Below are positions 8,388-16,641 of a stretch of DNA of 64,000 bases, piece after piece. This stretch comes from Halalkalibacter oceani (GTDB lineage Bacteria; Bacillota; Bacilli; Bacillales; Bacillaceae_D). Every line of letters begins with the position of its first letter. The first letter of the stretch is position 1. The notes beneath the pieces are model-generated. The model did not search any database and was not told where the DNA came from. It saw only the letters and a program-made list of their open reading frames with translations. Where the stretch lies: assembly GCF_023715705.1 (NCBI RefSeq), contig NZ_JAMBOS010000011.1, forward strand, positions 1 through 64,000. The letters are read 5' to 3'. The translations under genes and the position numbers were made by a program.

Positions 8388-8960
8388 ATGACGGCAAAAA
8401 AAAGAATCGGACTGGACATTGATGGAACCATCACCGCTCCAGATACTTTTATTCCCTACTTAAACAAGTATTTCAATAAATCACTAACTTTAGATGATAT
8501 TGTTGAATATGACCTGACCAATATTTTGGAAATTAGCGAACAGCAGTTTTGGGAATGGATGGGAAAGCACGAAGGCATTATTTATGAACAGGCGCGTCTT
8601 GCCGAATATGCCGAACAGACGTTACATGAATGGACGAAAGAGCATGATTTGATTTATATTACGGCCAGAAGGGAGCACCTGGCTTCCGTTACGAAAAATT
8701 GGTTCACGAGTAGATCGCTGCCGTTTGACCATATTGAATTAGTCGGAAAGCACGATAAAATCGAGGCGATTCGCAGCCATCGGCTTGATATCTTTTTTGA
8801 GGACAAGCATGACAACGCTGTGGCGATTGCCGAAGAATTTAAAATCCCGGTTATTCTAATGGACACACCATACAATCGCCTGCCCGTACCCGGCAATGTC
8901 ATTCGCGCTACAAACTGGCTCGAGGCCAAAGCGTGGGTCGACAAATGGCTTGCTGAATAA
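8388..8960 (+). CDS. yqfW: HAD-family nucleotidase YqfW
   Basis: A 190-residue HAD-superfamily hydrolase similar to the putative 5'(3')-deoxyribonucleotidase YqfW. Motif I is LDIDGT with D10 as nucleophile and D12 as acid/base. Motif II is YITAR near residue 88, and the C-terminal part has the FFEDKHDNA motif supplying the Mg-binding acidic residues. It probably dephosphorylates a small phosphate ester such as a nucleotide; substrate is not shown. The ATG follows GAGGTGAT. It is followed by a terminator-palindrome composite repeat before the convergent DUF1540 gene. Confidence 0.82.
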   Translation: MTAKKRIGLDIDGTITAPDTFIPYLNKYFNKSLTLDDIVEYDLTNILEISEQQFWEWMGKHEGIIYEQARLAEYAEQTLHEWTKEHDLIYITARREHLASVTKNWFTSRSLPFDHIELVGKHDKIEAIRSHRLDIFFEDKHDNAVAIAEEFKIPVILMDTPYNRLPVPGNVIRATNWLEAKAWVDKWLAE

Positions 8961-8964
8961 AGAA

Positions 8965-9000
8965 GCTGAGATAAAAGTTTTTTTAACCTTTCACCTCAGC
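8965..9000 (+). terminator. Terminator-like hairpin of repeat unit A
   Basis: GCTGAG (8965-8970) pairs with CTCAGC (8995-9000), with an inner AAAG/CTTT pair and a T-rich loop. It lies directly after yqfW and is joined through CCTCTAAG to the palindromic element that starts at 9007. Confidence 0.55.
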
Positions 9001-9006
9001 CTCTAA

Positions 9007-9090
9007 GTAATGAGCGGAACCGCTACGATCTTTTAAAGCCCGTTGTGAGTAGAATTCTCACAACGGGCTTTTGACGAGCGGAACGATTGC
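9007..9090 (+). repeat. Dispersed palindromic element, copy A
   Basis: An 84-bp copy of the dispersed palindrome, running from GTAATG to GATTGC. The apical stem is a perfect 15 bp (9035-9049 with 9057-9071; AAAGCCCGTTGTGAG) with a 7-nt loop. The internal-loop motif appears on both sides as GAGCGGAAC. The outer and second stems are degraded here. A third, inverted GTTCCGCTC at 9112-9120 can pair with GAGCGGAAC at 9076-9084 to form another hairpin facing the DUF1540 stop. Confidence 0.8.
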
Positions 9091-9130
9091 TGCCGGATGC
9101 TAACCAGTAATGTTCCGCTCACTCTGTTTT

Positions 9131-9355
9131 TTATTCATCCTTTGCCCGGAAGGTATGGCAGCACGTTTCTTTTTTCTGTCTAGCTTCATGATGGTATTCC
9201 GCTTCGCCGTAAGGTTCAGCACCTGCCTCCATGTCAAAGTCAGCCGTTGAATTGGCATCAATCTCAACAAGGATCGCTTCAGCTTGACATTGGTTTCCTT
9301 CTCCCCAAAAGGTACAGTTCGCCACATTACATTTGACAAGTGGTTTTGCCATCAT
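9131..9355 (-). CDS. Small Cys-rich DUF1540 protein
   Basis: A 74-residue protein with the DUF1540 pattern: CNVANCTFWGEGNQCQAEAI at the start and CCHTF near the end, five cysteines and a histidine that could bind zinc. Function of the family is unknown; several members are spore-associated. The first of two ATGs has GGAGG six bases upstream. It is the last gene behind znuC-znuB-zur on the same strand, 73 bp after zur with only a weak 5-bp hairpin between, so co-expression with the zinc operon is possible. The tail is basic and acidic without structure cues. Confidence 0.75.
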   Translation of the reverse strand: MMAKPLVKCNVANCTFWGEGNQCQAEAILVEIDANSTADFDMEAGAEPYGEAEYHHEARQKKETCCHTFRAKDE

Positions 9356-9428
9356 TCATCCCCTCCTGCTGTTAGGATGGATGAAAGCGGAGCGAACTAC
9401 ACGCGATAACAGCTGGGATTTTACACAG

Positions 9429-9842
9429 CTATTCTTGACATTGTTCACATTTCCCATAAATTTCAAACTTATGGCCGGTCACCTCGAAATCAGGAAATGT
9501 CGCCTTCAGCATATCCATCGGGCAGTTGTGAATATGCTTCGTCGCGCCACAATCAAGGCAGATCAAATGGTGATGATGCTCATCGGTCGAACAGCTGAAC
9601 CGGAACCGTTTCTCCCCTTCGAGCTCAGTTGCTTCGAGAATTTCCATTTCTGTAAACAGCGATAAATTGCGATAAATTGTATCAAAGCTCATACCAGGAT
9701 AATCTCCCTGCAACGACTCCAGTACTTCCTTTGCCGATAAGTACCGTTTTTCATCTGCAAACAGCTTGAGCATATCCTCCCGCTTCCCGGTATGCTTATA
9801 TCCTTTTTCTTTCAATCGTTCCATTGCTTCATTCACATTCAT
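9429..9842 (-). CDS. zur: Zinc uptake regulator Zur (Fur family)
   Basis: A 137-residue Fur-family repressor. The N-terminal winged helix covers residues 1-82 (FDTIYRNLSLFTEM recognition helix), the dimerisation/metal domain the rest. Structural zinc ligands C95/C98 and C132/C135 are present, and C84, H90-H92 form the candidate sensing site. The ATG is chosen for AAGGAGG upstream and family length; the open frame extends 21 codons more. The stop codon of znuB sits inside its Shine-Dalgarno, so the two are coupled. The znuC-znuB partner genes favour zinc rather than iron sensing; metal identity remains inferred. Confidence 0.85.
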   Translation of the reverse strand: MNVNEAMERLKEKGYKHTGKREDMLKLFADEKRYLSAKEVLESLQGDYPGMSFDTIYRNLSLFTEMEILEATELEGEKRFRFSCSTDEHHHHLICLDCGATKHIHNCPMDMLKATFPDFEVTGHKFEIYGKCEQCQE

Positions 9843-9855
9843 GTCCAAACCCTCC

Positions 9856-10713
9856 TTACGAGCTGTGCAACTGGCTGCTGAGCTTCCTCCAGGCCTTTTG
9901 CGCATAAATGGTCACCAGCAGAATCATCACCGCGATCATCACGATCATGCCTCCAGGAGCAACATCGAGCTGAAAAGCGGAAATCAAGCCGCCAATGACC
10001 GCAATCTCGCCGAAAATAACCGAATAGACAAACATTTGCTTAAACCCTTTCGCGAGGCGCATCGCCGCGGCAACGGGTAACGTAATTAATGAGGAAACAA
10101 GTAAAATGCCGACAATTCTCATTGAAGCCGCAATCACAAGAGCGACCATTACAATAAAAATAAAATGAATCAGCCTCCGGTTCAAGCCGGCGACCACCGC
10201 CTGTTCTTCATCAAACGACAAAAAGAACAGCTCTTTATAAAACAATAATAGCACAATGAGGACGATAACTGTAATAACGGTGATCGTCCAAAGATCGGAA
10301 CGACTGACAGCAATCACGCTTCCAAATAAATAATTGAATAAATCATTATTAAAGCCGTCAGCCAAAGAGATGAACACAACGCCAAGACCGATTCCCGCCG
10401 ATAAAATGATCGGAATCGCAATTTCCTTATAGAACTTGTACACGCTCCGCAGCTGCTCAATCAGGAGGGAACCACCGACCGAAAAAACCATCCCCATGTA
10501 TAATGGATTCATCCCCTGAAAAAAAGCAACATGCTTGCCGAGTAATAAGCTTGCAGCGATTCCTGAAAGCGTAATATGTGATAAAGCATCGGCGATCAGC
10601 GCCAGCCGCCGGACCATCAAAAAGACACCGAGCATCGGCGCGAGCAGGCCAATCATAATACCGGTAAAAAATGCATTCTGAAGAAATTCATATCGAAAAA
10701 ACGCTTCAAGCAT
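9856..10713 (-). CDS. znuB: Zinc ABC transporter permease ZnuB/AdcB type
   Basis: A 285-residue ABC-3 family permease with about eight membrane helices, the type that imports zinc or manganese with a ZnuA-like binding protein. Typical family stretches are visible (LSDALSHITLSGIA near residue 37-50, VVGILLVSSLITLPVAAA-like segment in the second half). It starts 3 nt after the znuC stop with GGAGG inside the end of znuC. No substrate-binding protein gene lies in the operon, so ZnuA must be encoded elsewhere. Zinc rather than manganese is inferred from zur. Confidence 0.88.
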   Translation of the reverse strand: MLEAFFRYEFLQNAFFTGIMIGLLAPMLGVFLMVRRLALIADALSHITLSGIAASLLLGKHVAFFQGMNPLYMGMVFSVGGSLLIEQLRSVYKFYKEIAIPIILSAGIGLGVVFISLADGFNNDLFNYLFGSVIAVSRSDLWTITVITVIVLIVLLLFYKELFFLSFDEEQAVVAGLNRRLIHFIFIVMVALVIAASMRIVGILLVSSLITLPVAAAMRLAKGFKQMFVYSVIFGEIAVIGGLISAFQLDVAPGGMIVMIAVMILLVTIYAQKAWRKLSSQLHSS

Positions 10714-10716
10714 CTG

Positions 10717-11478
10717 TTAATGACCTCCATGACTATGATTATGGGAAAGCAAATGGACCTCATGGCCATAAAAGGAGGACAAATCCTGGTTTGCTGTAAA
10801 TTCAGCCGTGTTCCCATGAAAATGTAAATGCTTGTTTAAGCAGGCTACGTCCGTCACATGATCGGTCATCGCGCCAATGTCGTGCGTCACCATGATCAGC
10901 GTCATCCCCCGGGCCTGATTTAATTCCTCAAGCAAGCCGTAAAATTGGCGGACATTCGTCACATCGACCCCGACAGTGGGCTCGTCTAAAATAAGCAGCT
11001 CCGGATCGCTCACTAAAGCGCGCGCGATAAACACACGCTGCTGCTGCCCGCCTGAAAGCTCACCAATATTTTGATGAAGGTATTCCGTCATCCCGACCTG
11101 CTCGACAGCCTGATACACCTTTTCCTTATGACGCTTATTCAAAAAACGAAACAAGCCGACCTTTCCATATAACCCCATCGAGACAACCTCATAAACGGTA
11201 GCCGGAAAACCGGAATTAAAGCTGTTCGCTTTCTGCGACACAAACCCGATTTTATCCCATTGCTTAAATTTATCGACACGCTGACCAAACAGGCGCAACT
11301 CACCGTGCTGCGGTTCAAGCAGGCCAAGCATCAATTTGATCAGTGTTGATTTACCCGAACCATTTGGACCGACCAGGCCTAAAAAAGCGCCTTTCTCAAC
11401 TGTCAACGAAATGTTTTCCAGTACATTTCGATTTCCATAATGAAAGGAAACATCATGTATCGCTACGATTTCCTCCAC
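10717..11478 (-). CDS. znuC: Zinc ABC transporter ATP-binding protein ZnuC/AdcC type
   Basis: A 253-residue ABC ATPase. Walker A is GPNGSGKST (residues 37-45), the signature LSGGQQQR, Walker B LLILDEPTVGVD and switch His (VTHDIG) are intact. The C terminus ends in a His-rich tail (HEVHLLSHNHSHGGH) that could bind zinc. GTG is chosen as start because GAGGGTGG lies just upstream and the protein aligns from there. The frame stays open 24 codons further, but that stretch overlaps the promoter leader and a Zur-box-like sequence. Confidence 0.87.
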   Translation of the reverse strand: MEEIVAIHDVSFHYGNRNVLENISLTVEKGAFLGLVGPNGSGKSTLIKLMLGLLEPQHGELRLFGQRVDKFKQWDKIGFVSQKANSFNSGFPATVYEVVSMGLYGKVGLFRFLNKRHKEKVYQAVEQVGMTEYLHQNIGELSGGQQQRVFIARALVSDPELLILDEPTVGVDVTNVRQFYGLLEELNQARGMTLIMVTHDIGAMTDHVTDVACLNKHLHFHGNTAEFTANQDLSSFYGHEVHLLSHNHSHGGH

Positions 11479-11512
11479 AGTACCACCCTCTTTATTTCCA
11501 GTCTGACTCTCA

Positions 11513-11576
11513 TAAGAATCATTACGATTTAAATGAATATCTTTTCTCATTATAATCGAATTTCGCGTTCTGTCCA
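11513..11576 (-). promoter_or_regulatory. Promoter and Zur-box-like site of the znuCB-zur operon
   Basis: On the minus strand TGGACA (11576-11571), 16 bp, TATAAT (11554-11549) forms a good sigma-A promoter. Some 21 bp past the -10 lies TCGTAATGATTCTTA (11527-11513), which keeps the whole left half of the B. subtilis Zur box (TCGTAATNATTACGA) and 11 of 14 positions overall. Repression by Zur at this spot would be autoregulation. Confidence 0.6.
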
Positions 11577-11688
11577 GTCAGCCGCACATGAACTGCCGTT
11601 TTTGTTATAATGAATGAAGAAGTTACCTCTTTATTTAAATGAAACACTTGCTGTTTCTAACGTGATCTCAGTTAGGAGATGAACTAGT

Positions 11689-13248
11689 GTGATTGAACAT
11701 GATTTTGCCGTTATTGATATCGGCTCGAACTCGATTCGGCTCGTGATTAATCAAATTGATCATAACGGCTGCTATAAGGAATTACATAACTACAAAACCG
11801 TTGCCCGTTTAAGTGCCCATATGAATGAAAAAGGAGCGTTTACCTCGGAAGGAACCGGAATTCTGCTTGAAACATTGACCCGCTTCAAGGAAGTTCTGCT
11901 CTTTCACCATGTGCAGAAGGTCACGACAGTCGCCACAGCCGCCATGAGAAAAGCGGCCAACCGTCATGAGATTGTTGAGCTTGTCCATGAGCGTCTCGGC
12001 TTTGACATCCGAATTCTATCTGAATATGAAGAAGCCTTTTATGGCTATCTGGCCGTCGTCAATTCGACTAATATGACAAATGGAATCACCGTCGACATCG
12101 GCGGCGGAAGTACAGAAATCACGTTATTTCAGGACCGTGAACTGCGACGGTATCATAGCTTCCCGTTCGGCGCAGTCACATTAAAGCAGCACTTCATTTC
12201 CGGCTGTGAAGCGACGGAAGCAGAGCTGCAAACAATCAAGGAATACGTCCGCTCCCAGCTTTCCAGCCTCGCCTGGCTGTACGAGTATCCTGATTATCCC
12301 GTGATCGGGATTGGTGGCAGTGCCCGGAACCTGTCATTGATTCACCAGCGTCAGAAGGAGTACCCGCTTGCCGGCCTTCATCAATATGAATTCCCGGCGG
12401 AGGAGCTGCGCCAATTAACGGACGCGCTCGCTTCCCTTTCCTATCAGGAAAGGCTGACGATCGATGGTCTCTCGAAGGACCGCGCTGATATCATCGTCCC
12501 GGCCGCCGAGGTCATTGCTTCACTGGTCGAGCTCGTTCAGGCCAAAACATTCGTCATGAGCCGGAAAGGACTGCGTGACGGAATCTTTTATGAAGAACTG
12601 CTGCGGACAATGGATACGGCCTGTTTTCCGAATGTCGCCGAGGAAAGTTTTTATCAATTGTCACATAGCTATGAAGTTAATCTTGACCATGCCAATCATA
12701 TTTCTTATTTGGCGACAAGGCTGTACGCCGAGCTTGCCGCTGATTGCCAGGTGAGCCATCAGCGTGACGAAGCATTGCAGCTGCTGCGCCAAAGCGCGCG
12801 CGTGCTTTACATTGGAGAATTTATCAACAGTGAAGCCAGCAGTCAAAATACGTTTTACTTATTGACGAATATGACGATAGAAGGACTGTCCCATCAGGAG
12901 CGGCTGGCGATTGCTTTTATTTCATCCTTCAAATCAAAGTCGCAAATGTTGAAATACGCCAAGCCGTTCAAACACCTGCTCGATAAAAAGCGGCTGAAGC
13001 TGTATGAGTTTTTAGGGGCGATTATGAAGCTCGCTTTTTGCCTCGACCGCACAAGAAGAAAAACGATTGTCGAAGTCGGATCGAGCGCCGATGAAGACGG
13101 TCAGTTGGTTCTTCCCCTCTACTATCAGGAGGATGCCCATTTTGAACAGCTTCAGGCGCAAAAACATAAAAAACATCTCGAAAAAGCAATTCGCAAAACA
13201 GTAACCTTAACGTATCTCTCTAGTGATGCATTGAAAGCCGAATCTTAA
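11689..13248 (+). CDS. ppx: Exopolyphosphatase Ppx/GppA family
   Basis: A 519-residue Ppx/GppA phosphatase that releases phosphate from polyphosphate ends or pppGpp. The ASKHA fold is evident: AVIDIGSNSIRLVI at residues 8-21 and the second phosphate loop VDIGGGSTEI around residue 135-146. The C-terminal third is the helical HD-like domain (YEVNLDHANHISYLATRLY) typical of long family members. GTG start, with AGGAG eight bases upstream. It is followed by ppk on the same strand with a 117-bp gap, giving a polyphosphate turnover pair. A TATAAT lies at 11606-11611, without a clear -35. Confidence 0.92.
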   Translation: MIEHDFAVIDIGSNSIRLVINQIDHNGCYKELHNYKTVARLSAHMNEKGAFTSEGTGILLETLTRFKEVLLFHHVQKVTTVATAAMRKAANRHEIVELVHERLGFDIRILSEYEEAFYGYLAVVNSTNMTNGITVDIGGGSTEITLFQDRELRRYHSFPFGAVTLKQHFISGCEATEAELQTIKEYVRSQLSSLAWLYEYPDYPVIGIGGSARNLSLIHQRQKEYPLAGLHQYEFPAEELRQLTDALASLSYQERLTIDGLSKDRADIIVPAAEVIASLVELVQAKTFVMSRKGLRDGIFYEELLRTMDTACFPNVAEESFYQLSHSYEVNLDHANHISYLATRLYAELAADCQVSHQRDEALQLLRQSARVLYIGEFINSEASSQNTFYLLTNMTIEGLSHQERLAIAFISSFKSKSQMLKYAKPFKHLLDKKRLKLYEFLGAIMKLAFCLDRTRRKTIVEVGSSADEDGQLVLPLYYQEDAHFEQLQAQKHKKHLEKAIRKTVTLTYLSSDALKAES

Positions 13249-13276
13249 CATAAAATTTACAATCAACTGTTAAAAT
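13245..13276 (+). promoter_or_regulatory. PhoP-box-like repeats and -10 before ppk
   Basis: TTAACA (13245-13250) and TTTACA (13256-13261) are in direct repeat with the 11-bp period of Bacillus PhoP boxes and stand just ahead of TAAAAT (13271-13276). Only two hexamers are clear where functional sites often have four, and the first overlaps the ppx stop. Confidence 0.4.
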
Positions 13277-13286
13277 GAAAGGGTAA

Positions 13287-13322
13287 GACATTAGTCCTGC
13301 ATACCGAGAGTAGGACTTTGTC
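13287..13322 (+). other. Hairpin in the ppk leader
   Basis: AGTCCT (13293-13298) pairs with AGGACT (13312-13317), extended by GAC/GTC across small internal loops. It lies in the presumed 5' leader of ppk. No T tract follows, so it is not an intrinsic terminator. Confidence 0.4.
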
Positions 13323-13365
13323 TCCCTTACTGGCAAAAGATGAATATAGAGATTAGAGAGGTTGA

Positions 13366-15492
13366 ATGCGAATGACAGAGCAAACAAACCAAAACCCGAT
13401 TGACCTCAACAACCCCAATTATTACAACAATCGTGAATTAAGCTGGCTCGCCTTTAATGAGCGCGTGCTTGAAGAAGCGATTGATGAACGTAATCCTCTC
13501 TTGGAACGGCTGAAATTTCTTGCGATTTTCAGTTCAAATCTCGATGAATTTTTTATGGTACGGGTCGCCGGACTGAAAGATCAAGTAAAAGCCGGTTTCA
13601 ACCGACCTGAAAATAAAGCAGGTCTTACACCGAAGCAGCAGCTGAACAAAATCTCCGAAAAGAATCATGAGCTCGTCCGCCTGCAGGATTCCGTCTATAC
13701 GGAAACGATTGTGCCGATGCTGTATCAGGCCGGCTTCCAATTCCTGTCGATTGACGAATGCACGCCGGAGCAAATTGAATTCCTGCGCGACCGCTTTCAC
13801 CATTATATATTTCCAGTGCTTACCCCGATGGCGATTGATGCATACCGGCCTTTTCCGATGCTCCTAAATAAAAGCCTCAATCTCGCCGTTGTGCTAAGCA
13901 AATCAGGAGAAAGCAAACGTCAGGATAAGAATCAGCTGGCGATTGTCCAAGTCCCCGCTGTCTTGAACCGCTTTATTCAGCTGCCGTCAGCGAAAGGCGT
14001 CGAACAGCTTATTTTACTGGAAAATGTGATCAGTCATTTTATCGGTGAGCTTTTTACCGGCTTCCATGTGAAATCCGTTTCTTCGTTCCGGATCACAAGA
14101 AATGCCGACTTAACGATTCATGAAGAGAGCTCCCGCGATTTGCTGCTGGAAATTGAAAAGGAATTGAAGAAGCGGAAATGGGGAGCGGCCGTCCGCCTGG
14201 AAATGCAGGAAGGGATGATGGACCCCAATGTTCTTAACCTGCTGCTTGATGTGCTTGAGATCCATAAGGACGACGTCTATTCCTTTAAAGGCCCGATCGA
14301 TTTGACGTTCTTGTTTAAGCTTTACCAGAAGCTTGCCGCCTGGCATGAGCATCTCGCCAATGAAAATCTGATTCCGCAAACACCGGAGGATTTAATCGGG
14401 GAAGAGAATATTTTTCAGGCTATTTTGAAGAAGGACATTTTTTTACATCACCCTTATGAATCGTTTCAGCCTGTCGTTGATTTTATTTCCCTTGCGGCTG
14501 AAGATCCGCAGGTACTGGCGATTAAGCAGACGCTTTACCGTGTCAGCGGCGACTCACCGATCATCCATGCCTTGGCCCTCGCCGCAGAGAACGGCAAGCA
14601 GGTAACGGTACTCGTCGAGCTGAAGGCACGCTTTGATGAGGAAAATAATATACAATGGGCGAAGAAGCTTGAAAAATCAGGCGTTCATGTCATTTATGGC
14701 ATCACCGCACTCAAAACCCACAGCAAGATCACGCTTGTCGTGCGCCATGAGAACGACCGGATTCAGCGCTTTGTCCATCTCGGCACGGGAAATTACAATG
14801 ATTCGACGGCCAAGCTCTATACCGACATGGGCATCTTTACCGCTGATGAGCAGTTCGGTATTGATGCGACAAACTTTTTCAATTATTTAAGCGGGTACAG
14901 CGAAAAGCCTTCCTGGCACCATTTATCGACCGCTCCTTTCGAAATCCGGGAAAAATTTCTCGAGTTGATTGACCTGGAGATTGAGGCTCATCAGGAGCAT
15001 GGGCAAGGACGGATTATGGCGAAAATGAATTCGCTGACCGATAAGCCGATTATTTTGAAGCTTTATGAAGCTTCACAGGCCGGTGTGCAAATTGATTTAA
15101 TCGTCCGCGGTATTTGCTGCCTTCGTCCGGGAATCCCGGGTGTCAGTGAAAACATCCGCGTCCGCAGCATCGTCGACCGCTTTCTTGAGCATAGCCGGAT
15201 CTTTTACTTCCATCACGGTGGAGAGGAACGGATTTTCCTCTCGTCAGCCGACTGGATGACACGCAACATGGAAAAGCGGATTGAAATCCTGTTCCCTGTT
15301 CTTAACGAACAGAGCAAAAACCGGATTAAGGAAATCTTTAAAGTCACCTTGCAGGATAATACAAAGGCGCGCGAGCAGATGAAGGACGGCACCTATCAAT
15401 ACATCAAACGACTGCCACATGAACAGCCGATTCAGAGCCAGCTATACTTCTACGAGCAGGCCGCCCGCTTCAACGAAGGAGAAGACGACTGA
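13366..15492 (+). CDS. ppk: Polyphosphate kinase PPK1
   Basis: A 708-residue PPK1 that reversibly makes polyphosphate from ATP. The N domain opens with YYNNRELSWLAFNERVLEEA, followed by the head domain and two PLD-like catalytic domains. The autophosphorylated histidine is in ALKTHSKITLVVR (about H452), and the second conserved His is in FYFHHGGEERIF (about residues 616-617). Length is standard. The first ATG has AGAGAGG upstream; a second ATG two codons later is an alternative. It is paired with ppx and followed by two strong hairpins. Confidence 0.96.
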   Translation: MRMTEQTNQNPIDLNNPNYYNNRELSWLAFNERVLEEAIDERNPLLERLKFLAIFSSNLDEFFMVRVAGLKDQVKAGFNRPENKAGLTPKQQLNKISEKNHELVRLQDSVYTETIVPMLYQAGFQFLSIDECTPEQIEFLRDRFHHYIFPVLTPMAIDAYRPFPMLLNKSLNLAVVLSKSGESKRQDKNQLAIVQVPAVLNRFIQLPSAKGVEQLILLENVISHFIGELFTGFHVKSVSSFRITRNADLTIHEESSRDLLLEIEKELKKRKWGAAVRLEMQEGMMDPNVLNLLLDVLEIHKDDVYSFKGPIDLTFLFKLYQKLAAWHEHLANENLIPQTPEDLIGEENIFQAILKKDIFLHHPYESFQPVVDFISLAAEDPQVLAIKQTLYRVSGDSPIIHALALAAENGKQVTVLVELKARFDEENNIQWAKKLEKSGVHVIYGITALKTHSKITLVVRHENDRIQRFVHLGTGNYNDSTAKLYTDMGIFTADEQFGIDATNFFNYLSGYSEKPSWHHLSTAPFEIREKFLELIDLEIEAHQEHGQGRIMAKMNSLTDKPIILKLYEASQAGVQIDLIVRGICCLRPGIPGVSENIRVRSIVDRFLEHSRIFYFHHGGEERIFLSSADWMTRNMEKRIEILFPVLNEQSKNRIKEIFKVTLQDNTKAREQMKDGTYQYIKRLPHEQPIQSQLYFYEQAARFNEGEDD

Positions 15493-15493
15493 A

Positions 15494-15534
15494 GATCTTG
15501 AGGCCAAGCGCGGTTTATCCTTGGTCTCAAGATC
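15494..15534 (+). terminator. Long hairpin right after ppk
   Basis: A 15-bp stem (15494-15508 with 15520-15534, one G-U) begins two bases after the ppk stop. No T tract follows directly; it stands just ahead of a second hairpin. Confidence 0.6.
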
Positions 15535-15567
15535 AAAGAAGTGAGCGAAGTCCGCGCCGATTTTATA

Positions 15568-15606
15568 AAAGCCGTTACCGAAGCGGATTTCTTCGGTAAC
15601 GGCTTT
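15568..15606. terminator. Bidirectional terminator between ppk and the lytic transglycosylase gene
   Basis: A perfect 16-bp stem AAAGCCGTTACCGAAG (15568-15583) with its complement (15591-15606) and a 7-nt loop lies between convergent genes. Confidence 0.8.
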
Positions 15607-15616
15607 GCGCCTTCCT

Positions 15617-16318
15617 TTAATTCACATACGCAACCCAATTGAACTTATCGGCATTTTCCTGAATTTCAACGGCATACCAGCTTTCGGCATGTCCATTTTC
15701 GCTCAAATACTTTTCTAGGCCATACATGCCGCGATGATAAGCAGTTAAAGCATGATCCCAGTCCTCATATTCATGATAGAGAAAGCTTAAATATTCCACT
15801 GATAATTCAATTGAATAAAGCGGATCAAATAGCAGTTCATCCTCATATGGCAGTCCGGCCATCTCCGCAATCCACGGCGCTGTATTTTTCATAAACTGCG
15901 CCATTCCATAGGCATGTCCGTAGCGTGTTTCCGGACCGACCAGCGTCGGGTCAAATGTCCCGCCGGTTTCAGTTCGTAACAGCTCATAGACAAGAAATGG
16001 ATCGATATCGCGCTGCTGAGCCCTCTCTCCAAGAAATAAGCCCCACTCTTTTTTGAATCTCCCGTCACTGTCCTGATAAAGCTGATCGGCAACCTCTTTT
16101 GACCGCAGCCATGTGTCATAATTGGCAGCGGGCACTTCTGCTTTCGGCTGCTGCAAATAATAAAGCTGGATTTGCTCCATTTCCTGAACGGTGCGAAGCT
16201 CCTCGTAAGCTAGCTCGTTTTCAGTAATTGTATGATGAAGCTGGCGGTTTTCGACATAAAAAAAGCCAGCTGTCAAAGTTAGTATGACAATGAGACTACT
16301 CAGAAAAACACGTTTCAT
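15617..16318 (-). CDS. Membrane-anchored lytic transglycosylase (SLT domain)
   Basis: A 233-residue protein with an uncleaved-looking N-terminal membrane anchor (residues 4-21), a coiled stretch to about residue 90 and a C-terminal SLT/GEWL domain. The catalytic glutamate is E117 in LLRTETGGTF, followed by the YGHAYGMAQFM segment that matches the GxxGLMQ motif of the family. It should cleave peptidoglycan glycan strands outside the membrane. ATG with AAAGGAGG upstream. It stands alone, convergent with ppk. The motif is somewhat divergent, so activity is likely but not certain. Confidence 0.8.
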   Translation of the reverse strand: MKRVFLSSLIVILTLTAGFFYVENRQLHHTITENELAYEELRTVQEMEQIQLYYLQQPKAEVPAANYDTWLRSKEVADQLYQDSDGRFKKEWGLFLGERAQQRDIDPFLVYELLRTETGGTFDPTLVGPETRYGHAYGMAQFMKNTAPWIAEMAGLPYEDELLFDPLYSIELSVEYLSFLYHEYEDWDHALTAYHRGMYGLEKYLSENGHAESWYAVEIQENADKFNWVAYVN

Positions 16319-16602
16319 CTCTCATTCCTCCTTTTGTTGCCGTTGCAATTTCAACGAGATCTATCGTACCGAAATCAAAAGTCGAACACAACTGGAGCGA
16401 ATCGATGAATTTCGACATTTCCCGCGCTAAATGGTTTTTGAAAGAACTGACCCCCGCTTCTTCTTACCATTCCGGCTGCTTTTCGTCCTTTTCCTCTCAA
16501 ATGCGAAAAATGAACTGGAAGTGATTTTCAAGCATAGGTAAGATTATCCCTTTCTCTTCCATTTATCGACATATTGATCTCCTTTACCATGCCCGCCACC
16601 AA
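16319..16602. other. Gene-free stretch upstream of the transglycosylase
   Basis: About 280 bp without a supported gene. It holds a minus-strand promoter candidate TTGTGT (16391-16386)-N17-TACGAT (16368-16363) for the transglycosylase gene and an imperfect GTTGCAATTTCAAC palindrome near 16341-16354. Nothing else stood out. Confidence 0.45.
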
Positions 16603-16640
16603 GAAAAAAAGCACCCTCTCAAAGGATTGAGAAGCTGCTT
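16603..16640 (-). terminator. Terminator of the histidine kinase gene
   Basis: Starting two bases after the minus-strand stop, 16627-16639 pairs with 16610-16622 (13 positions with a few mismatches). A run of T follows on the minus strand (complement of the A run 16604-16610). Confidence 0.8.
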
Positions 16641-16641
16641 T

